NCBI GenBank assembly: GCA_904501985.1
Contig: CAJGCT010000055.1
Location: 1-8,571 of the forward strand
Reading direction: 5' to 3'
Origin: an uncultured Clostridia bacterium
Lineage (GTDB): Bacteria; Bacillota; Clostridia; Oscillospirales; CAG-272
DNA length: 8,571 nucleotides
The notes under the pieces are model-generated. The model had not been told where the DNA came from, searched no databases, and saw nothing but the letters and a program-made list of their open reading frames with translations. Each line of letters opens with the position of its first letter. Within the stretch, counting starts at the first letter, position 1. The translations under genes and the position numbers were made by a program. Below are positions 1-5,906 of this stretch, one piece after another.

Positions 1-933
1 GGTAAGACCGTTCTTATTATGGAGCTTATCAACAATATCGCTAAAGAACACGGCGGTCTGTCCGTATTTACAGGTGTTGGCGAGCGTACCCGTGAGGGAA
101 ATGACCTGTACAACGAAATGATACAGTCGGGCGTTATCGACAAGACCGCACTTGTGTACGGTCAGATGAACGAGCCGCCCGGAGCAAGAATGAGAGTAGG
201 ACTTTCCGGTCTTACCATGGCGGAATATTTCCGTGATACAGAGGGACAGGATGTGCTTCTGTTTATCGACAACATTTTCCGATTCACACAGGCAGGAAGC
301 GAGGTTTCCGCGCTTCTCGGACGTATGCCCTCTGCGGTAGGCTATCAGCCCACGCTTGCAACGGAGATGGGTGCGCTTCAGGAGCGTATCACTTCCACAA
401 AGCGCGGTTCTATCACCTCTATTCAGGCGGTATATGTGCCGGCGGACGACCTTACCGACCCCGCTCCGGCAACAACCTTTGCGCACCTTGACGCAACTAC
501 CGTTCTTTCGAGAGGCATAGCATCTCAGGGTATTTATCCCGCTGTTGACCCTCTTGAATCTACGTCCCGTATACTTTCCGCCGAGATACTCGGTGAGGAG
601 CATTACCGTGTTGCCCGTGAGGTGCAAAGAATACTTCAGCGTTACAAGGAACTCATGGACATTATCGCGATCATGGGTATGGACGAGCTTTCCGACGACG
701 ACAAGCTGCTTGTAGGCAGAGCGAGAAAGATCCAGCGCTTCCTCTCCCAGCCCTTCACTGTTGGCGAAAAGTTCACCGGCTTTGCAGGCAAGTACGTTCC
801 GCTTTCGGAAACTATCCGCGGCTTTGCGGAGATAATCGACGGTAAGCACGACGATCTTCCTGAGTCTGCGTTCCTTTTCGTAGGTACAATAGACGAGGCT
901 GTTGCTAAGGCAAAAGAAAATGCCAATGCCTAA
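1..933 (+). CDS. atpD: F1F0 ATP synthase beta subunit, 5' end cut off
   Basis: This is the catalytic beta subunit of the F1 sector, which makes or hydrolyses ATP at the beta/alpha interfaces on the cytoplasmic side of the membrane. The window opens inside the Walker A loop (the first codons read G-K-T-V), so about the first 150 residues lie upstream. The frame then runs 310 codons to a TAA. Visible landmarks are GERTREGNDLY near window residue 27, which carries the catalytic glutamate, a Walker B stretch ending LLFID, the long conserved block from RFTQAGSEVSALLGR through DPLESTSR, and DELSDDD near residue 228, the DELSEED-type lever that contacts gamma. The C-terminus is complete. atpC follows after 14 nt, the usual end of an atp operon. 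The sequence does not show whether the enzyme is H+ or Na+ coupled, because that depends on subunits outside the window. Confidence 0.98.
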   Translation, partial: GKTVLIMELINNIAKEHGGLSVFTGVGERTREGNDLYNEMIQSGVIDKTALVYGQMNEPPGARMRVGLSGLTMAEYFRDTEGQDVLLFIDNIFRFTQAGSEVSALLGRMPSAVGYQPTLATEMGALQERITSTKRGSITSIQAVYVPADDLTDPAPATTFAHLDATTVLSRGIASQGIYPAVDPLESTSRILSAEILGEEHYRVAREVQRILQRYKELMDIIAIMGMDELSDDDKLLVGRARKIQRFLSQPFTVGEKFTGFAGKYVPLSETIRGFAEIIDGKHDDLPESAFLFVGTIDEAVAKAKENANA

Positions 934-947
934 GACGGTGGCGTGAA

Positions 948-1208
948 ATGAACGTATTCAAGCTGAAAATATCCACTCCCGACGGCGATATGTTCGATGG
1001 TGAGGCGGTAAAGTTAGATGTGCGCGGAATCGAGGGGGAGCTTGCTGTAATGGCAGGACACATTCCCTTTATGACTGCACTTAAGCCATGCGATTGCAAG
1101 ATACTGCTTCCCGATGGGGAAGAGCGCATCGGTACAACCGAGGGCGGTCTTCTTAATGTTGGTGCGGAGCAGGTGACGCTTCTTGCCGGCGGATATAAAT
1201 GGAAATAA
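948..1208 (+). CDS. atpC: F1F0 ATP synthase epsilon subunit, short form without the C-terminal helical domain
   Basis: Epsilon belongs to the central stalk, linking gamma to the c-ring, and in many bacteria its C-terminal helices inhibit ATP hydrolysis. The protein has 86 residues. It shows the N-terminal beta-sandwich hallmarks: F-K-L-K-I-S-T-P-D-G at the start, GIEGELAVMAGHIPFMTAL around residues 27-45, and the TEGGLLNV strand near 64-71. It stops after LLAGGYKWK, where the family normally continues into about 50 residues of two helices. The usual length is about 130-140 residues, although natural forms of about 88 residues are known, as in Chlorobium. The stop is followed two bases later by a strong terminator, so this looks like a genuine short gene and not a frameshift. 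The ribosome-binding site (GGTGG, 937-941) is weak, which suggests coupling to atpD 14 nt upstream. Confidence 0.93.
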   Translation: MNVFKLKISTPDGDMFDGEAVKLDVRGIEGELAVMAGHIPFMTALKPCDCKILLPDGEERIGTTEGGLLNVGAEQVTLLAGGYKWK

Positions 1209-1210
1209 TC

Positions 1211-1250
1211 AAAAAAATCCTGCTTCACATAAGTGAGGCAGGATTTTTTT
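1211..1250 (+). terminator. Intrinsic terminator of the atp operon
   Basis: An 18-bp inverted repeat (1211-1228 with 1233-1250) encloses an ATAA loop. The stem has one G-T pair (1224/1237), a GC-containing core TCCTGC/GCAGGA, and seven A's on the left matched by seven T's on the right. It starts two bases after the atpC stop codon. The A-tract would also let it work on minus-strand transcripts, but no minus-strand gene reaches it here. Confidence 0.93.
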
Positions 1251-1293
1251 GATATGGGAGAGCGATTTTTACATTTCCGTAACAAACAAATCC

Positions 1294-1331
1294 TTGCAAT
1301 TTTGTGCCGCGTATGTTACAATAATTATAAT
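1294..1331 (+). promoter_or_regulatory. Promoter of the DUF1538 / P-II-like operon
   Basis: TTGCAA (1294-1299) and TACAAT (1317-1322) are separated by exactly 17 bp. A second, overlapping pair is TTGTGC (1302-1307), an 18-bp gap, then a perfect TATAAT (1326-1331). Both are good sigma-70/SigA-type promoters. They lie between the atp terminator and the membrane-protein gene, about 110-140 nt from its ATG, so this operon appears to be transcribed independently of atp. Which pair is used cannot be decided by reading. Confidence 0.72.
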
Positions 1332-1335
1332 AGCA

Positions 1336-1374
1336 AAAAATCGCGGCGGGATGCGCTGACATCAGCCGCTTTTT
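1336..1374 (+). promoter_or_regulatory. Terminator-like hairpin in the 5' leader of the DUF1538 operon
   Basis: GCGGC (1343-1347) pairs with GCCGC (1365-1369), and GATG (1350-1353) pairs with CATC (1360-1363) above a small GG/A internal loop, leaving a CGCTGA loop. Five T's (1370-1374) follow at once, matched by A's at 1336-1340. A competing fold, GCTGA/TCAGC (1355-1359 with 1362-1366), is also possible. The hairpin sits directly downstream of the predicted transcription start and has the shape of an intrinsic terminator, so it could be an attenuator. No recognised riboswitch core is visible in the roughly 60 nt between it and the start codon. Confidence 0.42.
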
Positions 1375-1437
1375 CGTGTGTAAACTCCGGTTTTTTCGGA
1401 TTTGTGGAGGTGTGTTGGGATTTTTAAGGGAAAAATT

Positions 1438-2946
1438 ATGGAATCGGTTACATCTGTCCTGCCTATAGCGGCGATAGTGCTTGTTTTAAGTATTACTATC
1501 GTGCCTATAGCCCCCGGTGTGCTGACTCTGTTTATTTTCGGTTCTGTTGCGCTGATATTCGGCATGAGTTTGTTTACTATGGGTGCAGGTATGGCGATGC
1601 AGCCGCTTGGCGCGGGAATCGGTGCTACAATGAGCCGCTCAAAGCGCAATTTTATAAAGCTTGTTGTATGCTTTGTGCTCGGTGTTCTTATAACTATTGC
1701 CGAGCCGGACCTTCAGGTGCTGGCTGAGCTTATGCCGGCTGTTGACAACATGGTGCTGATAATGTCGGTTGCCATTGGCGTTGGCATATTTATGGTAATA
1801 TCCATGCTCCGCACCAAATTCGGTGTGCGGCTCAGCTATCTTTTGATGGCGTTTTATGCTGTGGTTCTGGTGCTCGCCTGCTTTGCACCGGCGAATTTTG
1901 TTCCTACCGCTTTTGATTCCGGAGGAGTTACCACCGGTCCTATAACAGTTCCGTTTATAATGGCACTTGGTGCAGGTATGGCTTCCGTGCACGGCTCCCA
2001 TCACGGTGAGGAAAGCTTTGGTACGGTTGCACTGTGCAGTGTTGGACCTATTATGTCGGTAATGGTGCTCAGTTTGTTTATGCCGTCATCTGCACAGGCA
2101 TATGCCCATGAGACTTTTGAGGCATCATTTGCCACAACCAAGGATGCGTTTATGTACATAGCCCGTGAAATACCCCACTACGCATATGAAGTGCTTGTGG
2201 CATTTTTGCCGATCGTAGCGGTGTTTATCCTGTTTCAGCTTATTTTTAAGCGTTTTCACGGAAACGAGCTTCCGAGAGCCATCATTGGTTTTGTATATAC
2301 CTACATTGGACTTGTTCTGTTTCTCTGTGCGGCAAATGTAGGCTTCATGCCTGCCGGTCAGCTCATCGGTGAAAAGCTTGCAGAGAGTAAATTTGCGTAT
2401 ATACTCATTCCTGTGGGTATGCTTATTGGCTGGTTTACCGTTGCGGCAGAGCCGGCTGTTCACGTGCTGAAAAAACAGGTTGAGGAAATATCAAACGGTA
2501 CTATAAGGCAGGGAACTATCGGTATCGGTCTTTCCGTTGGTGTTGCCTGCTCGGTTGGAATCGCGATGCTCCGTGTACTTACCGGTATTCCGCTGTTCCC
2601 GTTTATGGTTGGCGGATATGTTATATCGCTTGCAATCAGCTTTTTCGTACCGCCGCTGTATACGGGCGTGGCGTTTGACTCCGGCGGAGTTGCCAGCGGT
2701 CCTATGACCACCACGTTCATTTTGCCCTTTGCCACAGGTGCCTGCGCGGCACTTGGCGGAAACATTCTTACCGATGCTTTCGGTATCGTGGCTATGGTAG
2801 CCATAACGCCGCTTATAACTATACAGTGTATCGGATTGTTTGCCGAGCTTCGCAGAAGAGCAAGACATAAGCAGGCGGCGACTGAGCTTGGAAATATAGA
2901 CGACAGTATTATTTACTTTGATGATGAGAGGGAGGCGGTAAGATGA
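1438..2946 (+). CDS. DUF1538 family multipass membrane protein with two tandem DUF1538 repeats
   Basis: A 502-residue, very hydrophobic inner-membrane protein built from an internal duplication. The motif FDSGGVTTGP (residues 160-168) recurs as FDSGGVASGP (414-422), and an A-E-P motif at residues 88-90 recurs at 337-339, so the repeats lie about 250 residues apart. Many hydrophobic segments occur in each half. A His-rich insert, HGSHHGEESFG (185-195), is present only in the first repeat. The last 35 or so residues are charged and probably cytoplasmic. The start is the ATG at 1438, with AAGGG seven bases upstream; an in-frame TTG at 1402 has no comparable site. As I recall, DUF1538 proteins include the two-component UmpA/UmpB Na+(K+)/H+ antiporter reported from Halomonas, and a double-domain protein would correspond to the fused version. 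A transport role here is therefore inference, and the substrate is unknown. The stop overlaps the start of the P-II-like gene (ATGA), indicating translational coupling. Confidence 0.9.
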   Translation: MESVTSVLPIAAIVLVLSITIVPIAPGVLTLFIFGSVALIFGMSLFTMGAGMAMQPLGAGIGATMSRSKRNFIKLVVCFVLGVLITIAEPDLQVLAELMPAVDNMVLIMSVAIGVGIFMVISMLRTKFGVRLSYLLMAFYAVVLVLACFAPANFVPTAFDSGGVTTGPITVPFIMALGAGMASVHGSHHGEESFGTVALCSVGPIMSVMVLSLFMPSSAQAYAHETFEASFATTKDAFMYIAREIPHYAYEVLVAFLPIVAVFILFQLIFKRFHGNELPRAIIGFVYTYIGLVLFLCAANVGFMPAGQLIGEKLAESKFAYILIPVGMLIGWFTVAAEPAVHVLKKQVEEISNGTIRQGTIGIGLSVGVACSVGIAMLRVLTGIPLFPFMVGGYVISLAISFFVPPLYTGVAFDSGGVASGPMTTTFILPFATGACAALGGNILTDAFGIVAMVAITPLITIQCIGLFAELRRRARHKQAATELGNIDDSIIYFDDEREAVR

Positions 2947-3608
2947 GTGAGAGAATGATGCTTCTTTTGACTATCACCAAACGTGGAGAAGGCTCGTTTA
3001 TTGTTAATTCCCTTAATTCTCATGGAATTGTGTGGCATCTGAGAGCGGTGGGACAGGGAACTGCATCAAGCGAAATGATGGATATTCTCGGTATCGGTTC
3101 GAGAGATAAGGACATCGTAGTAAGCCTTGCCGCAAGACGTGCGGCAGAGAGCTTCACAATGGAGCTTGAAAGTAATCCAACGCTTGGACGCGGTCATGGC
3201 ATAATGATGGTAATCCCACTTAGCGCAATAAATAATCTTACTGCGGTGCTTGCATCCCGCGCGGCGAGCAAGCTTAGTGTACAGGAGGCAGATATAACTA
3301 TGAAGAATGAATACAAGCACAGCTTGGTGCTTATAGCTGTAAATCGCGGATATGCCGACGAAGTTATGCAGGCGGCACGCAAGGCAGGTGCTACAGGCGG
3401 AACAGTGATAAAGGCAAACCTTGCTGACAATGAATCAGGCGAGCTTCTCGGTATTACTCTTGAAGAAGAGCGTGATATCGTGGCTATCATGGTGCCGGAT
3501 ACCATTCGCGACACGCTGATGGAGAATGTCAACCGTGAGCTTGGTATGCGCAGTGACGCGCAGGCTATTATTTGCTCTGTTGGCGTTGACAAGGCAATGA
3601 GAATATAA
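2943..3608 (+). CDS. Tandem P-II-like (GlnB-family) signalling protein, two fused domains
   Basis: A 221-residue soluble protein that reads as two P-II-like ferredoxin-fold domains. Half 1 (about residues 4-100) starts MLLLTITKRGEGSFIV and has a DIVVSLAARRAAES helix region and a glycine-rich LGRGHGIMMV segment that resembles the GlnB B-loop and following strand. Half 2 (about 125-221) has ARKAGATGGTVIKAN (145-159), very like the GlnB strand before the T-loop, then ERDIVAIMVPDTIRD and a final VDKAMRI like the GlnB VARVIRI end. P-II proteins bind ATP/ADP and 2-oxoglutarate and control nitrogen enzymes and transporters by contact. The T-loop region of half 2 has no tyrosine, so classical uridylylation is unlikely. 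Start codon ATG overlaps the stop of the membrane-protein gene by 4 nt, so that protein is the obvious partner. Family assignment is confident; ligand and target are not known. Confidence 0.85.
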   Translation: MSERMMLLLTITKRGEGSFIVNSLNSHGIVWHLRAVGQGTASSEMMDILGIGSRDKDIVVSLAARRAAESFTMELESNPTLGRGHGIMMVIPLSAINNLTAVLASRAASKLSVQEADITMKNEYKHSLVLIAVNRGYADEVMQAARKAGATGGTVIKANLADNESGELLGITLEEERDIVAIMVPDTIRDTLMENVNRELGMRSDAQAIICSVGVDKAMRI

Positions 3609-3617
3609 TTACCGTGC

Positions 3618-3656
3618 AAAAAACACCGTCGGTATCGAATACCGACGGTGTTTTTT
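3618..3656. terminator. Bidirectional terminator between the convergent P-II-like and ilvN genes
   Basis: A perfect 18-bp inverted repeat (3618-3635 with 3639-3656) with a CGA loop, GC-rich core ACCGTCGGT/ACCGACGGT, six A's at the left base and at least six T's at the right. It lies 10 nt after the P-II-like stop and about 30 nt beyond the ilvN stop on the other strand. The U-tract exists for both directions, so it most likely ends both operons. Confidence 0.94.
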
Positions 3657-3685
3657 TAGTGGAATTTTATTTATGGCAGAGTTCC

Positions 3686-4204
3686 TTAAAGGTTTGTGAC
3701 CTTTCTTATTGTCGTACTGCCTTTTTCAAGAGAAACTATGCCCGTGCGGCAGATTTCAAGTATGGTATAGTCGCGCATAAGGTCGATAAAGTCGTCAATC
3801 TTGCGGCTTGAGCCTGTAAGCTCAAATACCATTGCGTCACGGGAATATTCCACGGTTTTTGCATCAAATGCGGATGCGGCGGTGAGAATATCATCTCTGG
3901 TTTCGGTATTGTTTTCCATTTTGATGAGCATAAGCTCGGAGCTTACGGAATTATCCTCGGAAAGCTCTCTGATATAGCATACGTCGGGCAGCTTGTAAAG
4001 CTGATTTATAAGCTGCTCCTTATTAAGCTCATCACCGTCGAATCTTACCGTAATACGGGAATATTCCGCAGATTCGGTCTCACTTACAGTAAGAGCACTG
4101 ATATTGAAGCGGCGGCGGCGAAACATACTTGTTACTCTGTTGAGTACGCCGAATTTGTTAAGTACAAGCACTGCCACTGTATATCTCATTGTCTCGTTTT
4201 CCAT
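3686..4204 (-). CDS. ilvN: Acetolactate synthase small (regulatory) subunit
   Basis: The 172-residue regulatory subunit of acetohydroxyacid synthase. It activates the large subunit and in the family carries valine feedback inhibition. Residues about 7-80 form an ACT domain (YTVAVLVLNKFGVLNRVTSMF, then FNISALTVS). The C-terminal ALS small-subunit domain follows, with ELMLIKM near 90-95 and ILEICRTG.VSLEKG near the end. Length and layout are normal for the short bacterial IlvN/IlvH type. One oddity is FRRRRFNI (28-35), where the family usually has Gly before the aromatic residue (RRGFNI). The start at 4204 is supported by GAGGT at 4213-4217 with 8-nt spacing. That site overlaps the ilvB stop codon, so the two subunits are probably translated in a coupled way. 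ATG at residue 6 is a less supported alternative. It is the last gene of the leuA-ilvB-ilvN operon. Confidence 0.96.
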   Translation of the reverse strand: MENETMRYTVAVLVLNKFGVLNRVTSMFRRRRFNISALTVSETESAEYSRITVRFDGDELNKEQLINQLYKLPDVCYIRELSEDNSVSSELMLIKMENNTETRDDILTAASAFDAKTVEYSRDAMVFELTGSSRKIDDFIDLMRDYTILEICRTGIVSLEKGSTTIRKVTNL

Positions 4205-4215
4205 GTCCGATTACC

Positions 4216-5874
4216 TCATTTTAAAATAATATCGTCCGATGAGCCTTCCGGCGGACGCATGGGGAAAACCAGCTCATCTTTTGAAATTCTGCAGTCGATA
4301 ATGTAGGGAGATGCGCCGGAGGAGGCTTTTGCAAGTGCCGCATCAAGCTGTGAGAGAGTTGTTACAGTCTCGCCCGATGCGCCGAATGCCTCTGCCAACT
4401 TCACGAAGTCGGTTTTTCGGTCAAGCTCGGTGCAGGAGTAGCGTTTGTCGAAGAACAGGTTCTGCCACTGATGAACCATTCCGAGAACGCCGTTGTTCAT
4501 TATGAGTATTGTCAAAGGAATGCTGTAGGTCACGGCTGTTGCAAGCTCATGGAGACTCATGCCGAAGCTTCCGTCTCCGCTTACAAGAATGGCGCGCTCA
4601 CCGCATCCTATCGCCGCTCCCATAGCGGCACCCATGCCGAATCCCATAGTGCCAAGACCGCCGCTGGTGATAAAGCGGCGAACTGTTTTTTGCACAAGAT
4701 ACTGTGCTGTCCACATCTGGTGCTGACCAACGTCCGTTATGACAGGTGTATTATCACCAACATATTTTTGAAGTGTCGCAATGATATTTTTGGGAGTCAT
4801 TCCGCTCCGATCGTCGGTGAATTTCTCGCCCTCGGCTCTTATTTCCGAAATAATTTCACGCCATTTTATGTGCCGCGTTTGCTTTATAAGTGGAATGAGC
4901 TTTTGAAGCGTGCATTTCAGGTCTGCGCGAAGTCCGTGGGCATCGCAGAGGGACTTTGACAGCTCTGAGCCGTCAATATCTATGTGAACTATTTTTGTGT
5001 TTTTTGCAAAATTCAGTCTGTTGCCCGTTACGCGGTCATTGAATCTTACGCCCAGCGCAATTATGCAGTCCGCACTTTCCATCGCTTTCGATGCGGCGAA
5101 GTGACCGTGCATCCCCTGCATACCGAGGAATCGGGGGTGGTCGGTAGGAATGGCGGAAAGTCCCATAAGGGAGCATCCCATGGGCGCGTCGCAAAGCTCT
5201 GCTAACGCAAGCATTTCTTCCTGCGCTCCGCCGCGAATGATTCCGCCGCCGAAATATATGTACGGGCGTTTGGAGCTGTTGATACACTCAGCCGCCGCTT
5301 CGATTCGCATATCCTTGGCGGCAAACGGTGCATTCGGTTTTACCGCCGGCTTCTCCTCGTATTCACAGAATGCCGTTTGAACATCTTTTGGTACGTCTAT
5401 AAGTACAGGTCCGGGTCTTCCGGAGATTGCAATACGAAATGCCTCACGTATGGTGTCCGCAAGCTCCTCGGGAGTGTCAACAAAATAGTTGTGCTTTGTT
5501 ATTGGCAGTGTTACGCCGGTGATATCAAGCTCCTGAAAGCTGTCGTAGCCGATATCGTGTGTTGCCACATTTCCCGTTATGGCGATAAGGGGAACGGAGT
5601 CCATATGTGCTGTGGCAATGCCCGTTACAAGATTTGTTGCGCCGGGACCGGATGTGGCGATTACAACGCCCGGCTTGCCCGTAGCTCTTGCGTAGCCGTC
5701 TGCGGCGTGTGCCGCTCCCTGCTCATGGGCTGTAAGAATATGGCGTATTTTATCCTTGTATTTGTAAAGCGAATCGTAGACGTTCAGTATTTGTCCGCCC
5801 GGATAGCCGAATACGGTGTCGCATCCCTGTTCAAGCAGAACTTTAATAATGATATCCGATCCTGATAACAGCAT
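4216..5874 (-). CDS. ilvB: Acetolactate synthase large (catalytic) subunit
   Basis: The 552-residue thiamine-diphosphate enzyme that joins two pyruvates into 2-acetolactate (valine/leucine branch) or pyruvate with 2-ketobutyrate (isoleucine branch), in the cytoplasm. Domains in order: N-terminal TPP-binding PYR domain with FGYPGG (22-27) and the catalytic glutamate E51 in AHEQGAAHAADGYAR; a central FAD-type domain with GGGIIRGG and ALGVRFNDRVTG (273-284); C-terminal PP domain with the TPP/Mg motif GDGSFGMS (433-440) closed by NN at 460-461. GMVHQWQ (465-471) and KRYS are typical of biosynthetic acetohydroxyacid synthases and separate it from catabolic acetolactate synthase and pyruvate oxidase. 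The start is set by GAAAGG at 5883-5888, 8 nt upstream. It lies 32 nt after leuA and 11 nt before ilvN. No key residue appears to be missing. Confidence 0.97.
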   Translation of the reverse strand: MLLSGSDIIIKVLLEQGCDTVFGYPGGQILNVYDSLYKYKDKIRHILTAHEQGAAHAADGYARATGKPGVVIATSGPGATNLVTGIATAHMDSVPLIAITGNVATHDIGYDSFQELDITGVTLPITKHNYFVDTPEELADTIREAFRIAISGRPGPVLIDVPKDVQTAFCEYEEKPAVKPNAPFAAKDMRIEAAAECINSSKRPYIYFGGGIIRGGAQEEMLALAELCDAPMGCSLMGLSAIPTDHPRFLGMQGMHGHFAASKAMESADCIIALGVRFNDRVTGNRLNFAKNTKIVHIDIDGSELSKSLCDAHGLRADLKCTLQKLIPLIKQTRHIKWREIISEIRAEGEKFTDDRSGMTPKNIIATLQKYVGDNTPVITDVGQHQMWTAQYLVQKTVRRFITSGGLGTMGFGMGAAMGAAIGCGERAILVSGDGSFGMSLHELATAVTYSIPLTILIMNNGVLGMVHQWQNLFFDKRYSCTELDRKTDFVKLAEAFGASGETVTTLSQLDAALAKASSGASPYIIDCRISKDELVFPMRPPEGSSDDIILK

Positions 5875-5906
5875 TTGTTTAGCCTTTCATTTAAGTTTTT
5901 CTGTAT

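Noticed and set aside
1233..1427. A 64-codon plus-strand open frame between atpC and the DUF1538 gene
   Set aside because: It begins inside the atp terminator stem and runs through the promoter and leader hairpin of the next operon, with no ribosome-binding site.
1402..1437. Upstream extension of the DUF1538 gene to a TTG start
   Set aside because: TTG has no good ribosome-binding site at proper spacing, whereas the ATG at 1438 has AAGGG seven bases upstream and begins a normal hydrophobic N-terminus.
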